Below, piece after piece: positions 1 to 13,200 of a stretch of 64,000 nucleotides of DNA. The number at the start of each line of letters is the position of its first letter. Position 1 is the stretch's first letter. Below the pieces are notes generated by a model. That model saw only the letters and a program-made list of their open reading frames with translations, made no database searches and was not told the origin of the DNA. The position numbers and the translations under genes were made by a program. Origin of the DNA: Dimorphilus gyrociliatus (taxonomy: Eukaryota; Annelida; Polychaeta; Dinophilidae); assembly GCA_904063045.1 (NCBI GenBank), contig CAJFCJ010000007.1, positions 678,819 through 742,818 on the forward strand. Direction: 5' to 3'.

Positions 1-405
1 AATTTGTATCCTCGTATATGTATGATAGCTGCAGGAACGGGGATCACTCCAATGATGCCAATTCTTTATTCTATACTAGATAATGAAAAGGATGAAACCC
101 TCATTAAACTAATATTTTGTTGTAGAACCTATAAAGAAATCTTATTAAAAGAGCAACTGGATCAATTTTCATCTTTCTGGAATTTCAAAGTACATTACTG
201 TCTCAGTTGTGACAACAATGCTATAGCTAAATATAACGAGAGCCTTATCAAAAGCAGATTAAATGCTAATTTAATTGCCGATAAATTAGGATCTTCTATT
301 CATCAAACACACTTTTTAATATGCGGAAGCGAAACGTTTCAAGAGGATATCAAAGCTTGTCTCAAAAGTTTAAATGTGAAAGATCATTCTATGTTTATTT
401 TCTAA
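1..405 (+). CDS. Cytochrome b5 reductase family protein, C-terminal part (partial)
   Basis: This is the last exon of a gene that begins upstream of the window; the frame is open from base 1 to a TAA at 403-405. It encodes the NAD(P)H-binding half of a flavoprotein of the cytochrome b5 reductase type, which passes electrons from NAD(P)H through FAD to cytochrome b5 or similar acceptors. The diagnostic block MIAAGTGITPMMPIL near the left edge is the pyridine-nucleotide binding loop, and LICGSETFQEDI near the end matches the C-terminal CGP/CGS motif of the family. The C-terminus ends in a short hydrophobic SMFIF rather than the usual ..F tail. The N-terminal FAD domain, and any fused cytochrome b5 or CS domain as in CYB5R4, would lie outside the window, so the paralogue cannot be decided. 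The gene is convergent with EMC7, 280 bp away. Confidence 0.8.
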   Translation, partial: NLYPRICMIAAGTGITPMMPILYSILDNEKDETLIKLIFCCRTYKEILLKEQLDQFSSFWNFKVHYCLSCDNNAIAKYNESLIKSRLNANLIADKLGSSIHQTHFLICGSETFQEDIKACLKSLNVKDHSMFIF

Positions 406-684
406 ATATTTTTTGCTTAAAGTTTCTTCGCGAGACGAAGGAAGAGAAATCTGATAAAATATATAAAATTTTGGTTTTATTTAAGAAGAGAAAATTATCA
501 TTTTTTTCACAATTTAAAAGGAAATTAATAAATTATCTTTGATTTTTTTGACTGTTGATTAAATATTCTTTGTAAATGATTTGTAAAATTTCTGCTAGAC
601 ATTTAATTAATAAATTAATGACTTTGACTGTAACAATAACTAGTAATACACAGAGACATGCGAACAACAGTTGTAAAATTGAAT
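406..684. other. Convergent intergenic gap (CYB5R / EMC7 3' ends)
   Basis: AT-rich spacer between two genes that point at each other. It contains several AATAAA/ATTAAA-like strings and no supported coding exon; it most likely holds the two 3' UTRs. Confidence 0.5.
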
Positions 685-1692
685 TTAGCGTCTTTTGGAT
701 GGTTTAGTTCTTGATTGTGAAGGTTTTTTAGGTCCTCCGCTGAGAAGGTTTGTAAGAAATTCCGAAAATTCAGGGATATTATTCTTTGGTGTGAGAAAAT
801 TCATTTGAGACTGCATTTCCTACAAAACAAAAAGATTTTTTATGATACAGAAAAAGAATTCGCTAATTAATTTTTTCTTCATTACCCTTTGAGTTTCTGG
901 GTCTTGGGCATTGATAAGTTTTGGTAGTACCATTACCATGATAAGTGGTAGAACCATCATGAGAACCTAATGTTTGAAATTTGCTCAATTAGACATCTAA
1001 AAACTTGTTACGCTCTTAATAATATACTTACCATAGGACTAAATATCATATCAGTAATGCTCCATTTTTCACGTTCTTGAAAATAGTTTATTCTGCTCCT
1101 TGCCTTTAATTTCAATGGGTAGTTAATCTGAAGTTCATCACATTCTCATAATAGATTTCAAATACTATATGTAAGCTTAAACTCTAACTTACGGTTGAAA
1201 CTGCATTTAATTGAATATTGTTCATTTTTCTAGCTCTGAATTTTCCTTTTGAAGTTATATCTATTCGAGCAGGTTCAAAAACATAAGATGGATTAATGAC
1301 TTCAATACTGTATGATCCTGACGGAAGGTTGCTTACTGAGAAGGCTCCATCGCTTCTACAATTTATTAATTATTAATTATTTCGCAAACATTTATAAATA
1401 TCTTTTTTTAGTTGTTTTAATTCGTGTTGTTAAGTCAAAATAATATTTTAATTAGGTAAAAATTTTTTGACAAACAACGACAAACAGCTAGTTACTTTAA
1501 AAACCCCAAATATCGTCCTCCATCAATTATGATTTTTGTTGATGATATCCATTCTAAATCGTTTACAAAAGGTACAAAAATTTTGCCTTCAATCTTAAAT
1601 CTTTCACTCCCAGATCCTAATTCGCCATCGCATATTACATAAGAAAATACATAAATAAAGACTAAAATGTAAGAGATTCGATTTTCATTCAT
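685..1692 (-). CDS. EMC7: ER membrane protein complex subunit 7
   Basis: Five exons on the minus strand (1692-1496, 1355-1193, 1127-1032, 966-886, 819-685) join in frame to 223 residues. EMC7 is a subunit of the ER membrane complex, which inserts tail-anchored and multipass proteins; its lumenal beta-sandwich faces the ER lumen. Visible features are an N-terminal hydrophobic signal (ISYILVFIYVFSYVIC), the lumenal domain starting SERFKIEGKIFVPF, and the family pattern SDGAFSVSNLPSGSYSIEV. Then come a membrane helix (VLMMVLPLIMVMVLPKLIN) and a Ser/Lys/Arg-rich cytosolic tail with FSEFLTNLLSG. Human EMC7 is similar in length (about 240). I chose the ATG at 1690-1692 because the signal peptide follows directly; a longer open frame upstream lacks an ATG. 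The gene is divergent from PCYT1. Confidence 0.92.
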
Positions 1693-2110
1693 AACGGAAG
1701 TTTGCTTCTGCGGTCTACGCAATTTTTTTTAGAAATTACATAAAATCGAATATTGTTCTTAGTGGATTCATGATATCCTTAATGTTATCTTTATTCCGTT
1801 GTATTCGACGTTAAGTCTAACTGTTAGTTGCTCTAAAATTCTATCGGTTATTTAAAAACCTATTAATCATAAGATAAGGTATGTGCTTGTATACTTCACC
1901 AGGCGCTTCTTTGTGAATACTTCGTTCATTTCCTTCGTTTAATCATGGCAATCGATGTTAAGGGCGTTCATTTAGGGACGTTACTTGCTGACGTGGCCAT
2001 ACCATTTTGATAAAACTTACCAAACTTGTAAATTATGCGATATGGGTTGGAACATGTTTAATTAATATTCTTATTAAATGTAGAGATATAGTCTAGCTCA
2101 AAATTTATCC
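1693..2110. promoter_or_regulatory. Divergent promoter region EMC7 / PCYT1
   Basis: A 418-bp gap between two outward-pointing start codons, so it must contain both 5' UTRs and probably a shared promoter. No convincing TATA box or known motif was recognised in it. Confidence 0.45.
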
Positions 2111-3417
<1,307 letters not shown>

Positions 3418-4105
3418 GAAAATATGACATTTATGTAGATGTGCCATTTCTACATTATTGTCTCTAAGAAAAATATTTAAATATAGGAGGGAGCTATGTA
3501 GGGAAAATTCTCAAGTGTTTTTTATATATCATAAAACGAGATTACTAAAAAATAAGATTTCGAAAAATAAAACAACACCTAGCAAAGTTATTAAAATAAG
3601 GGTTAATTTCTTGTTTCTAAACATTTCGAAGCTTGATTTACCATTGAAAGGGTAAAGTTTATCTAAATTTTTTTCTTTCGCTTTATAAGAGTCTTTTTCG
3701 CTATTTAATTTATTTGTTTTTAAAAAAATAATAAGTCATTTTGAAAAGTTTTATCTTTGCTATTTTAATGAATAGTTTATGTAAAAAGATTTGCCTATTG
3801 CACATATAAAAAGCTTGAAAAATGAATAACAATGTTCATTTCGGAGAAACTGAGAAATAATATTTTATACAAGAGTAACAATTGAATTCAAAGGTTTCAG
3901 AATAAATACTCTCAAAGGCTTTAACGCATACAACAATACAATAAAAAATTTGGCAAAATTACAAAATCGTTTTGGCCTAAGATATACAGTATAATACACA
4001 GTATACAGCATTGTGTATCAAATAAATAAACCAATTATACAAAGTCAGCATAAAGAAAACATATTAGTTAGTGTATATTAGTTAAAGTTCCAAATAAGTT
4101 AATTA
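3418..4105. other. Convergent intergenic region (3' UTRs)
   Basis: 688 bp between the PCYT1 stop and the stop of the minus-strand ankyrin gene. It is AT-rich with several AATAAA strings and no exon that I can support. The open frame at 3458-3655 is low-complexity Lys/Ile-rich and looks fortuitous. Confidence 0.5.
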
Positions 4106-7100
4106 TTACTTGTAGTCAATAACTGTATTTGCCGATGATTTCATCATTTTTTGTTTCATCAAGACAAATTGCGTATTAAGCCGGTCGAAATCAACACTTG
4201 ATCCGCTGAGGCTATCAGTAGTTACAGAATGAATAGTTGATGGCATGCTGAATATTCCACCAACATAAGAAGCTGATCCTTTCATTCTGTATTTGAATAT
4301 TATTATAATAGTGATCTACGTACACTAAAAAGGAAATAGTATAGATTGATGAATACCTTTCAGGCGATGCTTTCCTTGCATCTTCAATCATTTTACGAAT
4401 TTTATTTATTTTCGTCAGTTCTTCTGGTAGTTGACCTTCCAGTGTTCTTAAATTGACATCTGTAGATTTCTTGCTAAGTAATACTTCGACACTTCTTTTA
4501 CGATTCAGTAAACAAGAGTAGTGCAATGCACTTAGGCCGCTACTATCTTGTATATTAGCTGCATGTTGATCTTTTTCAATCAGCATTTTAATAATATGAT
4601 ACTGGTCACCCTTATCCAATGCGTAATGATAAGAGGTTTTGCCAGTTTGGCTGTGTTGTACACTTACGTGACTTATTCTGTTATCTACAAAAGAATTGAT
4701 TGTATATTTTCACTTCTATTAAAAGATTAATCTTATTTACCAGGATAAACTAAACTATGCTCCTTTTGTTTGACAAGGTCTTCCATAAAGTTGGTAATAC
4801 TATCGTGCAATACCGGATTCTCAGCATTTTCTGTACCTAATGAATTTTCGACATCTTGTGAGGCAATCATCTCGTTAAAAGACGACGAAGAGCTCGATAA
4901 AAATCCAATTTTTCTTTATAATTAATGAGAACAAAGTATAATATATATATATAATTTAATAAGTTACTTGTTATGTAATCTTGGGGTATTTGGCCTCCTA
5001 TCTAATTCGTATACAGCAGATTCAAGCATATATTGAACCATATCACTTCTGCCCAGCCTACAAGCTAACATCAACATAGTATTTCCGTTTATATCTTTTA
5101 AATTATGATCAAATTTCAGCTTAAAGGGATAAAAAAGAGACAGTTTCATATTCCAAAGTTCTTCCTTTGTTAAAAAAAAATACTAAAGGGAAAAGTGCAA
5201 AACTAACCAGCCAGATGTTTTTTAACCTCTGAATACCTTTCTTATCGTTAAGTACTTCCATAATTGCTTTTATATGAGCTCTTCTATGTTGTTCAATCAT
5301 TAGCTGATGATGCGATTTTAAAAACTTGAATGAAATAGATAATTAAAAAAGTATAGAAGAAAAATATACTTGAACACCATCATAATCTGGACAAATGTAT
5401 AGTTTTCCATTCCAATCAGTTACAGATGTTGTTGCCCCATTCCTTAGTAAAAGTCTTACAATTCGTCCAAAACCTTTATCAGCAGCCAATTGCAATGCTG
5501 TTTTCATATCAAAAGTGAGATCATTAATGCCTAATTGTTCTTTTTCCCTTAAGGGACGAAAATTCTGGTTGTTTGTAGTAAACTAAGAAAAAAGAAGAGA
5601 ATAGCTTGGTTTTAATACCACTTTAAAGTATACCGTGTGTATATAGTACTATATACAGTATAAGATAAGATAAGGTATAAAAATTCGCATTCTTTCCCTT
5701 TAATCCTTTAATGACAGCTTGTTAAATAACTTAGTCAGGAACTTAATATTTATACCTGCATTAAGTAGACCAATAAATCAATGTGGCCGCCCATGGAGGC
5801 GGCATGTAGAACTGTGGAATTCGTTCTCGAATGTTTAAGGTACAATGATCCGCCTTTCTTTAATATCGTAGAAATTAGTGAAATGTAAACTTTTTTTTAT
5901 AAATATACTAATATAAAGATAAAATAGTTAATGTAATACTTCAATTAGGAATTTTACAACTTCTAAATGGCCATTTTCAGCGGCAAGGTATAAAGGCCAA
6001 TCTCCGGCGGCACTCTGTTTTTAATTAAACGATATTCTTAGAAAATTGGTTTTTTATTCTTTTTTAATAGTCTTAAGATGAAAAAATAGATTACTAACCA
6101 TAGGATTAACTTCATCTCCGTCTTCTAAAATTGTATACAGTTTTTGAACGTCACCCTTAACGGCACAATCAAAGAGAGCGGGCGCAACGATGTCAGATTG
6201 GCGTCTAACAACGATATATTAATGTGTAATACTTTAATTTGGATATTTAAAAAGGCCTTACCTAAGCATGCTATCTTTTATGGCTCTTTCAACATCGGGG
6301 CTACTGGCCATCTCCAGTGCTTTCACCAGTCCAGTTAAACCAGCTGAATTTGAAAGTAATAGTTGGACGCAAGGCAAATTATCCGATTGGACTGCGTAAT
6401 GGAGCGGAAGAAGACTAGCCATGTCTTTTACAGTTGGATTAGCACCTTCACTGTAGTTTATTTAAAGATTTAAACTTTTAATTCTCTAACGCTTTTAATC
6501 AAGTAACCTTAATAGAACTGCGCAAGATTCAGTGTTACCAGCTGAAGCAGCTAAGCACAAAGCCGTCTTAAGATCCTCCGAGTGTTGAGCATCTATTGGA
6601 GCGTTCTAAAATTTAAAAAAAAAACAATGGTAACAGTTATATTCTCTTTTCGATTGAGTAATCTAAATACCGAAAAAGTTAACAGCATTTCAAGAATTTC
6701 GTATCGATTTTGTATGCTAGAGAGCATCAATAACGTATAGCCACTCCGATCAATGGTAACTAGATCTGTTGGTCTGATCTCGAACTTATTCAATTTTCCC
6801 GTATCAATAGCTTTTTTCAACAAATCCGTACGTCTATATCGTAAATGTTCCAGTAACCACTTCGATTCGTAATTCTTGTAAAAAGAAGCAACATCATCGG
6901 GGCGTCTGCCCTTGAAATCCTCCGTATTAAAATCTCCACCTCTCTTCTCCAAAGTTCTAATTGGTTGTATAAGTAAAAGAGTTAATTAATAATACAGAGA
7001 TGTCAAAAGGTCAATTACTGGTCCCTACCCAATAACTTCAATCCTGTTATACTTTGCTGCATAGTGTAGAGCGCTCCATCCATTCTCTGGATTAATTATA

Positions 7101-8425
7101 TTCGGATTAGCTCCAAGAACACAAATTAACACCTGTAGGAAAAACACACATGAATATTATATAAAATAGAGGCAAATTGTTGTTCTGAATTTTGTACATA
7201 CATCGCAAACTGCTACATGGCCTCTTTGAGCCGCCAACATAAGAGGGGTTAGCCCGCTACCATTTACGATATCAACGTCACATTTCTATAATAACGGTGA
7301 TGCTCTAGTTAGCGATCTTGTTGCTTGTTTATTTTAGTAATTACGAATATGTTACCTGAATTCTGACTAAGGAGAGTAGGAGAGGAATGCTTTTTGTACC
7401 AGTTTCAGTAGCAATATGAATAAGATAATTACCATCTTCATTGTATTGCCTATTTACATCAAACTTGAATAATTGTAATCTCAACTGTAAATCAGTGATT
7501 TGATCTGGATTTCTTGCCATTTCAAAATAATTTGAACTATTTGACATCTTTATCATATTAGCAGTTTGAACAAGACTATATCTAGCATTTGGCAGAACCC
7601 GACGAATATCTTGGCATCTAGCAACCTGATAAGCTGTAAATGCTGTAAGAAAGAATAAAAGAGAGAGAGAGGGATGGATAAGAGATGAAAAGCGTTTAAT
7701 ATTTGTCTATTATTTTCCATGTCAATGAATTGATTAAGTAGGTTTAATAATAAAAAAAAATTTTTACCGTATTTGTTGTCTAAACTTTTTATCTCTGAAT
7801 CATTCATTTGAGTAACTAGCCTGCAAACAGCGTCTATATTCTGAGCAATACAAGCAGTATGTAATGCTGGGAAACCATCCAATAGTTGATGATTTATACC
7901 TATATCATTATATTTAATAAGTTTAATCGAAATCACATGAAAGTTTTATTTATCAATCTCTTTAGACCACCCGCAAGCGAGCAGTTTAGTATAAAGGTTT
8001 AAACAAATTTACTAACCAATGAAATTATCATTCAACAGAATTTGAAAAACGTGCCTAATGTTGCAGAAGAATGAGAAAATAAGAATTTCATTGAGTATTT
8101 CATGATAATTATCTTCGTGAGATAACTCTTTAAGAAGACTACTAAATTTATTCTTAGTTGGCCAGAGACTTTCAAAGTCAACATATTTCTTTATTTCGTA
8201 ACCTTCTTCGTCTACTTGATTTTCATCGTATACGAATTCTGTAAATGATAGAGATGGTTTCCAGAATAGATTAGCTATTAAATGAGCTAATTTGTTTGTT
8301 TTATCATTAAAATCCTCCGATTCTAAACTTTCAATAGTAGTTTTAGAAGATATAGCCGAAAGATTGGAAGTTATAGAAGATGTTCGCCGATGATTAGAGT
8401 AATCCGATTCAACACTGTTAGACAT
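4106..8425 (-). CDS. Large ankyrin-repeat protein (about 1,000 residues)
   Basis: About 17 minus-strand exons separated by 50-130 bp introns give roughly 1,020 residues. The start is the ATG at 8423-8425; the stop is TAA at 4106-4108. After a Ser-rich N-terminal 130 residues there is a long series of ankyrin repeats spread over almost every exon. Typical helices are DGFPALHTACIAQNIDAV, GSGLTPLMLAAQRGHVAV, GWSALHYAAKYNRIEV, NSTVLHAASMGGHIDLL, NGNTMLMLACRLGRSDMV and SSGLSALHYSCLLNRKRSV. A Ser-rich linker precedes the last two repeats, and the last exon is a Ser/Thr tail ending in a short predicted helix (RLNTQFVLMKQKMMK). No catalytic, transmembrane, death or SOCS domain was recognised. It is probably a cytoplasmic scaffold or adaptor, but I cannot name an orthologue. 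Exon borders are approximate except the first three. Confidence 0.8.
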
Positions 8426-8927
8426 TTTCCTATAATATTTTATACATAATTTAATTGCAACTTTCAAATCAAGAATTTATATATTATCTATTGAAAAATT
8501 AAACTTTTAGCATCAGTGAACACTTGTACAATACAGTAAATCTACGCACACAGAGTTATAGACCAAATGTCTTTCTATTCTCTTCAGACTATCTTTCCTA
8601 TCCTTCGAATATTGAATTACTATTGTTGAAAAAGTTCAAAAAGGGTTAATGGATTCTATGCTAAATTTTCTTTTTCAGGATTTATTTTAGTTTAAAAACA
8701 TTTGATATGTGACCTTCATTTAGTTTGTCTTGTATGAATACGACATTTGTTAATTGTATATAGTCTCTGGTAACTAAAACAACTGACAGAATAACATGCC
8801 GTAAATAGTCGATGAGTAATTTAGCATTTATTTTTATGATTAGTACTCGTTAAGTCTCTATATATGAACTTTCACTTTTTACACCGTAAAAAGTTAATAT
8901 TTTTTTTTTAATAAAAAAAAAGTAAGA
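8426..8927. promoter_or_regulatory. Divergent promoter region (ankyrin gene / orphan membrane gene)
   Basis: A 502-bp AT-rich gap between two divergent start codons. No clear motif was identified; an oligo-A stretch lies just before the plus-strand start. Confidence 0.4.
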
Positions 8928-9824
8928 ATGACGGAGAGAAATTCAGTTGAAGTATGGACTGTGTTAGGAATATATTACGCTATCATTTTCCTAGTTGTCA
9001 TCGTCTTCCATATCTTCTACTTGAGGAAATATCGAATATCAAAATGTGATTTTACGGAAGATCAATCAATTTCTTCTCCAGTTGATGAACAAATTCAATC
9101 AGGTAGTGAGACAGTTGGTCAGAAAGCTGAAAGAAAACGTATTAAAGATATTGTTGAGGTATGTTAAAGCTATTGCTAATTAGACAAAATCCATATATAT
9201 ATAAATACAGTATATACATAACTATATAAATAGTCTTACTAAAAAAAGATTTACTGAAACAGTTGGCTAAATTGAGGTTAGAGTTCACAAATGGAAAACA
9301 ATTACCCGTTAAAACTCGAAAAATGAAATATGAACGATCTTGCGGCGATGACATTCGAAAACATATCTCACGTTTAACTAAACGATTTAGGCATAACACT
9401 CATCAAGAGATCTCATTAGACTTGATTAGGTATTGTAACGAAGAATTTTTTAAAGATTTCAAGGATTTTAGAATATTTGAAAGGCGACTCGATCTCGATT
9501 ATAAACAGACATTATTGGATGTTTTAAATAGTAAAATTCCTATTGGAATAGTACCTCCGTTATGGATTGTTCTTAAGGATGGACTGCTGTATACATTGGA
9601 CAATAAATTATTGTGGTTATACGAACAAGCCGATAGATTTTTGATACACGGTTGTAAAAATGTCGTTGTTAGTTATTCATTTTATATATGAATTCAATTT
9701 TAAATACTTAATTTTAATGAAAAATTCATAAAAACAGGTTCTATTCTTAGTACATGATAAATTGTATAAAGGAAAGAAAAAAGATATTCCATTTGAAATA
9801 CCGCAAGTACATTTACAATGCTGA
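8928..9824 (+). CDS. Orphan single-pass membrane protein with LDN-x-LW motif domain
   Basis: Three exons (8928-9158, 9263-9667, 9739-9824) join in frame to about 240 residues. The N-terminus has one clear transmembrane helix (VLGIYYAIIFLVVIVFHIFYL) followed by a basic stretch, suggesting a short lumenal or extracellular N-terminus and a cytosolic body. The C-terminal part carries a conserved-looking module: a helical stretch with FKDFRIFERRLDLDYKQTLLDV, then PPLWIVLKDGLLYTLDNKLLWLY and HGCKNVVLFLVHDKL. The pattern PP..V..DG.LY.LDN..LW resembles a small module I associate with uncharacterised eukaryotic proteins, but I cannot name a family. There is no signal for an enzyme active site. The second exon's 3' splice site has a weak pyrimidine tract, so its exact start is the least certain point. 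Confidence 0.65.
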
Positions 9825-10219
9825 TTTATGTAGTTAATGACTTCTGAAAAATTCCATTACTGACTGAAAAATAATTTCTAATCCTTTCATCTAAATTTTT
9901 AATAATGTATTTATTTCTATTACGTCTATAAGTGTTCTTTCTAGGTTCAAAGTTCAAAAAGTTTTTAACTAGTCTTTATAAGGTATGTACAATAATTATA
10001 CAATGAAATTTTTTTTCGTTCTAAAAAGCCTATATTTATTCTACTATTTTTATACTTTTACTCGATTTCAAATAAACAAGTTCTTTGGATTTATTTATTG
10101 CCGCCATATTAGTTTTTATTCCGTTTCCGGTTTTGTTGCCATGGTTGAATATCAACTGTAGCGTGCGTATTCGAATGTGTATTGTTAAATTAAAGTAGTG
10201 TTCAACAAACTTCGTCAGG
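9825..10219. promoter_or_regulatory. Upstream region of CFAP54 with X-box half-site
   Basis: 395 bp between the orphan membrane gene and CFAP54. It holds the 3' UTR of the former and the promoter of the latter. GTTGCCATGG at 10135-10144 matches the 5' half and centre of an RFX X-box; the 3' half (TTGA) does not fit. Confidence 0.4.
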
Positions 10220-13200
10220 ATGGCTACCATGCTAAAATTGGCAGCCATCAATTCGATTAATCAACCAAAATCTAGCAACTTTTATGATCCAGGAAAGCCG
10301 AATCCCGTTTATAAAGCATTAGATCAAGAAACAAATGATTTTATTGAGGCTATTAAGAAGAGACACCAATCCAAGGATCCGGCTTGTAGACTGTAAATAA
10401 CCTCTTACATTTTAATTAAACGCTTTAAAAAAATTATAAATGTCTTTTTTCTTTTTGTAACATAGGGCACAAGATTTATTCGCATTATGGAATAAATTCG
10501 AACCGCGCCTTCCTCCAATGTATTTTAAAAGAAAATTACTAGATATGGGAGAACTTCTAATGACAATTAACGTTAGTTAATTCATTTAAAAAACAATAAT
10601 AAAATTCTTTTAATTTAATCTTAGGAATATAAACTAGCATCTTGGCAATGCTTTGAAAGATATCTAAGTGCCTTTGGTGATTTTAATGTTGTTGAGATGA
10701 CAGATAGCAAAATTTTCTCTGAAACTTTCTTTCCTGAAGGCTACGAAACTGAAGAAGCCGGTTTTACAGTAAGTGTAGTTTGTTTTTTATACTTTAAAAT
10801 GACTTTTATATTGAATATATCTGTTTTAATTAGATGAGAGCCCTTATGGGAAAGACTACTTGTACATATCAAATGATTCTATTAAATGATGCTAAACTTC
10901 AGAATATAAGTAACAGAAATCAAGGCCTAAAATTACTCCAATTCCTTCAAATGCTTACGCAAGCTGTCTTACCTAACAATAAACTATGTTGGATACTTTA
11001 CAACGGTAAATGACTAATTAAATTTGATATAGAGTGCTAATATAATTAATAATAATGATAAAATTACTGTTTTTTTTTTTAGGTACTGTTCATATATACG
11101 GAATTGCCAGGCATCTTATGACAGTAGGTCTTTCGATCAAAGTTATTGACTATCTGCTATGGTCATGCGTTTGTATGGAGACATCAATACCTCTACTAGG
11201 CGTTAGATACCTGAAGTGGAGAAGTACACTCTACGCCGCTGTCTGTCAGTGCTATTATGATTGTAGAGCGGGGCATCATGCAGAAGTAGGATGAAATAAA
11301 TTTAAACTAGTTTTAATCGTTAAAATTCTTTATTTTTTCAACAGTCTTTCGCAAGGAAAGCTCTTAGTAAGATTAGCGAACTAAGCCAATTAGAAAGTAT
11401 GAGTAATTCTAATCATACTGAAGAAATTGAAAGAAATTTTCGATTTGCAACTGTTAAGGTTAAAATAGTTTATTAAAACTATTAAGCAATCCCTTTAAGA
11501 ATACTTTGTATTTATTTTATCTGCAGATGGCGGTAATGGTTTATAAAGAAATGATATTTGCTACGAGAAAAAAGCCAAAGGGTTTACTAAGACCGAAAGC
11601 TAGAGCGAACCTAAAAGATATTCAAAATGTAGGTCAATTGACTGTTAATTAATTAGATGTAAATATTTACTGACAATTTTAAAATGTTATCTTTAAAGAA
11701 TCCTTGGCCCAGAACTACTTGCGAAAAATTATTAAGTGATATGTTTGAAGGAAGCGCTGCCCAACTATTATGCATAGTAGAAACTTTACACGATAATAAT
11801 AGACGAACAATTTTACACTCTCCTCCAGCAGCTGAACATGAGAATGAAATTTGGGATATTTACGCTGAGCTCTTTTTAGCCGCCACAGAATTACTCAAGG
11901 GAAAGCCCACTATTTGCAGACAGGCAAACCAGCCGAATATGAATGGAATTATTCTTAATAACTCTCTTATGGAAATGGCTGAAAGGGGGGAAGATGGAGC
12001 AACAGTTGAATGCGTATATAAATTAACTGCTAGTGCGTACAATTTGGAACAATGGGAAGTTTTCGATTATTTATTGCCCAATTTGAGAGAATTATTAGAA
12101 GAAATAAGTGACCAGAGATACGCTTCCCTTGCCAAGCAATTAGATATAATAGAGGCTATAGACAAGGTCATGCCTAGACAACGTCCCAAAAAGTACACAA
12201 CCGAAGTTGATGATATTGACCCCATGCAAGATGTTATACCAACTTCAGCAATAGGCGGAAAAGCTGGTCCAAAAACAGACGACATGATAAAGTTAGCTGA
12301 AGTTTTATTATCTGTAGTAAACTCCGACTTTCAGCCAGCATCGTTCGATGTTGATATGGTTACTGACGCATGCCTTATACTTTGGAGTCAATGTAAGAGA
12401 ATCTTCCAAAGATTTCAAACTGGGTCTAGCGATAATTCGAAATACTTAAAAAGGATGCCAAATCCTGGAAAATGGACTTATATTTTGGAAATTGTCCACA
12501 AATTATTTGCTTGGTGTGGTCTCAATAAGGTCGACCCTGCACTCAGTGCCGAAGTTGTTTTACGTCTCGCTCTTGTCTTAGAAGCTAATGCATCACAGCA
12601 GATTTCTGATAACTCCAGAATGGAAAGTACTATTCTTTCGCCCACTCGCCAGGAGGAGGGTACCGTCGATGAAGAAGGTTCTGTGGAAGGTTTAAGTAAC
12701 ACATCGTACGACGGTGGCACCTCTCCTCCTTCCATACTTAAGAACACTATTCGAAACCAATTAACTCAAGCGAAAGATATGCTTCAATTGGGCATTGATA
12801 ATATATGTAGGGCCAGACGGATGACAGCTACAACAGACGGATCTCACATTGCCGATGTCTCATGGGTCATAGAATACTTTAATGAAGAATCTAAAACAGA
12901 ATCAGCCGTTTGGAACATGGTGAAAGATTTACACGCAGAACTACTCTTTATATATCATAGAGTGTGTATTAAGTTATTGGAATTTGATAAAGGTATAAGC
13001 GTAATCGGCAAGAAACGATTTACATCGCAGAATATGTCGGCAAACCTTGATAAATTGATAGATGAATGTCAACAGTATTTACTATCAAAAGCTTTGCTTC
13101 TGTTACAAGCATCTGTTCACTATAAAGCGGAAGGCTCTAAACGGAAGCTACTTACTCAGGCGAAAAAATTAATTGAGACATGTGAAAAGGAAGAGAAGAA

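Noticed and set aside
1492-1722. Longer EMC7 N-terminus beginning upstream of 1692
   Set aside because: The extra residues begin with TTG, not ATG; the signal peptide follows the ATG at 1690-1692 directly.
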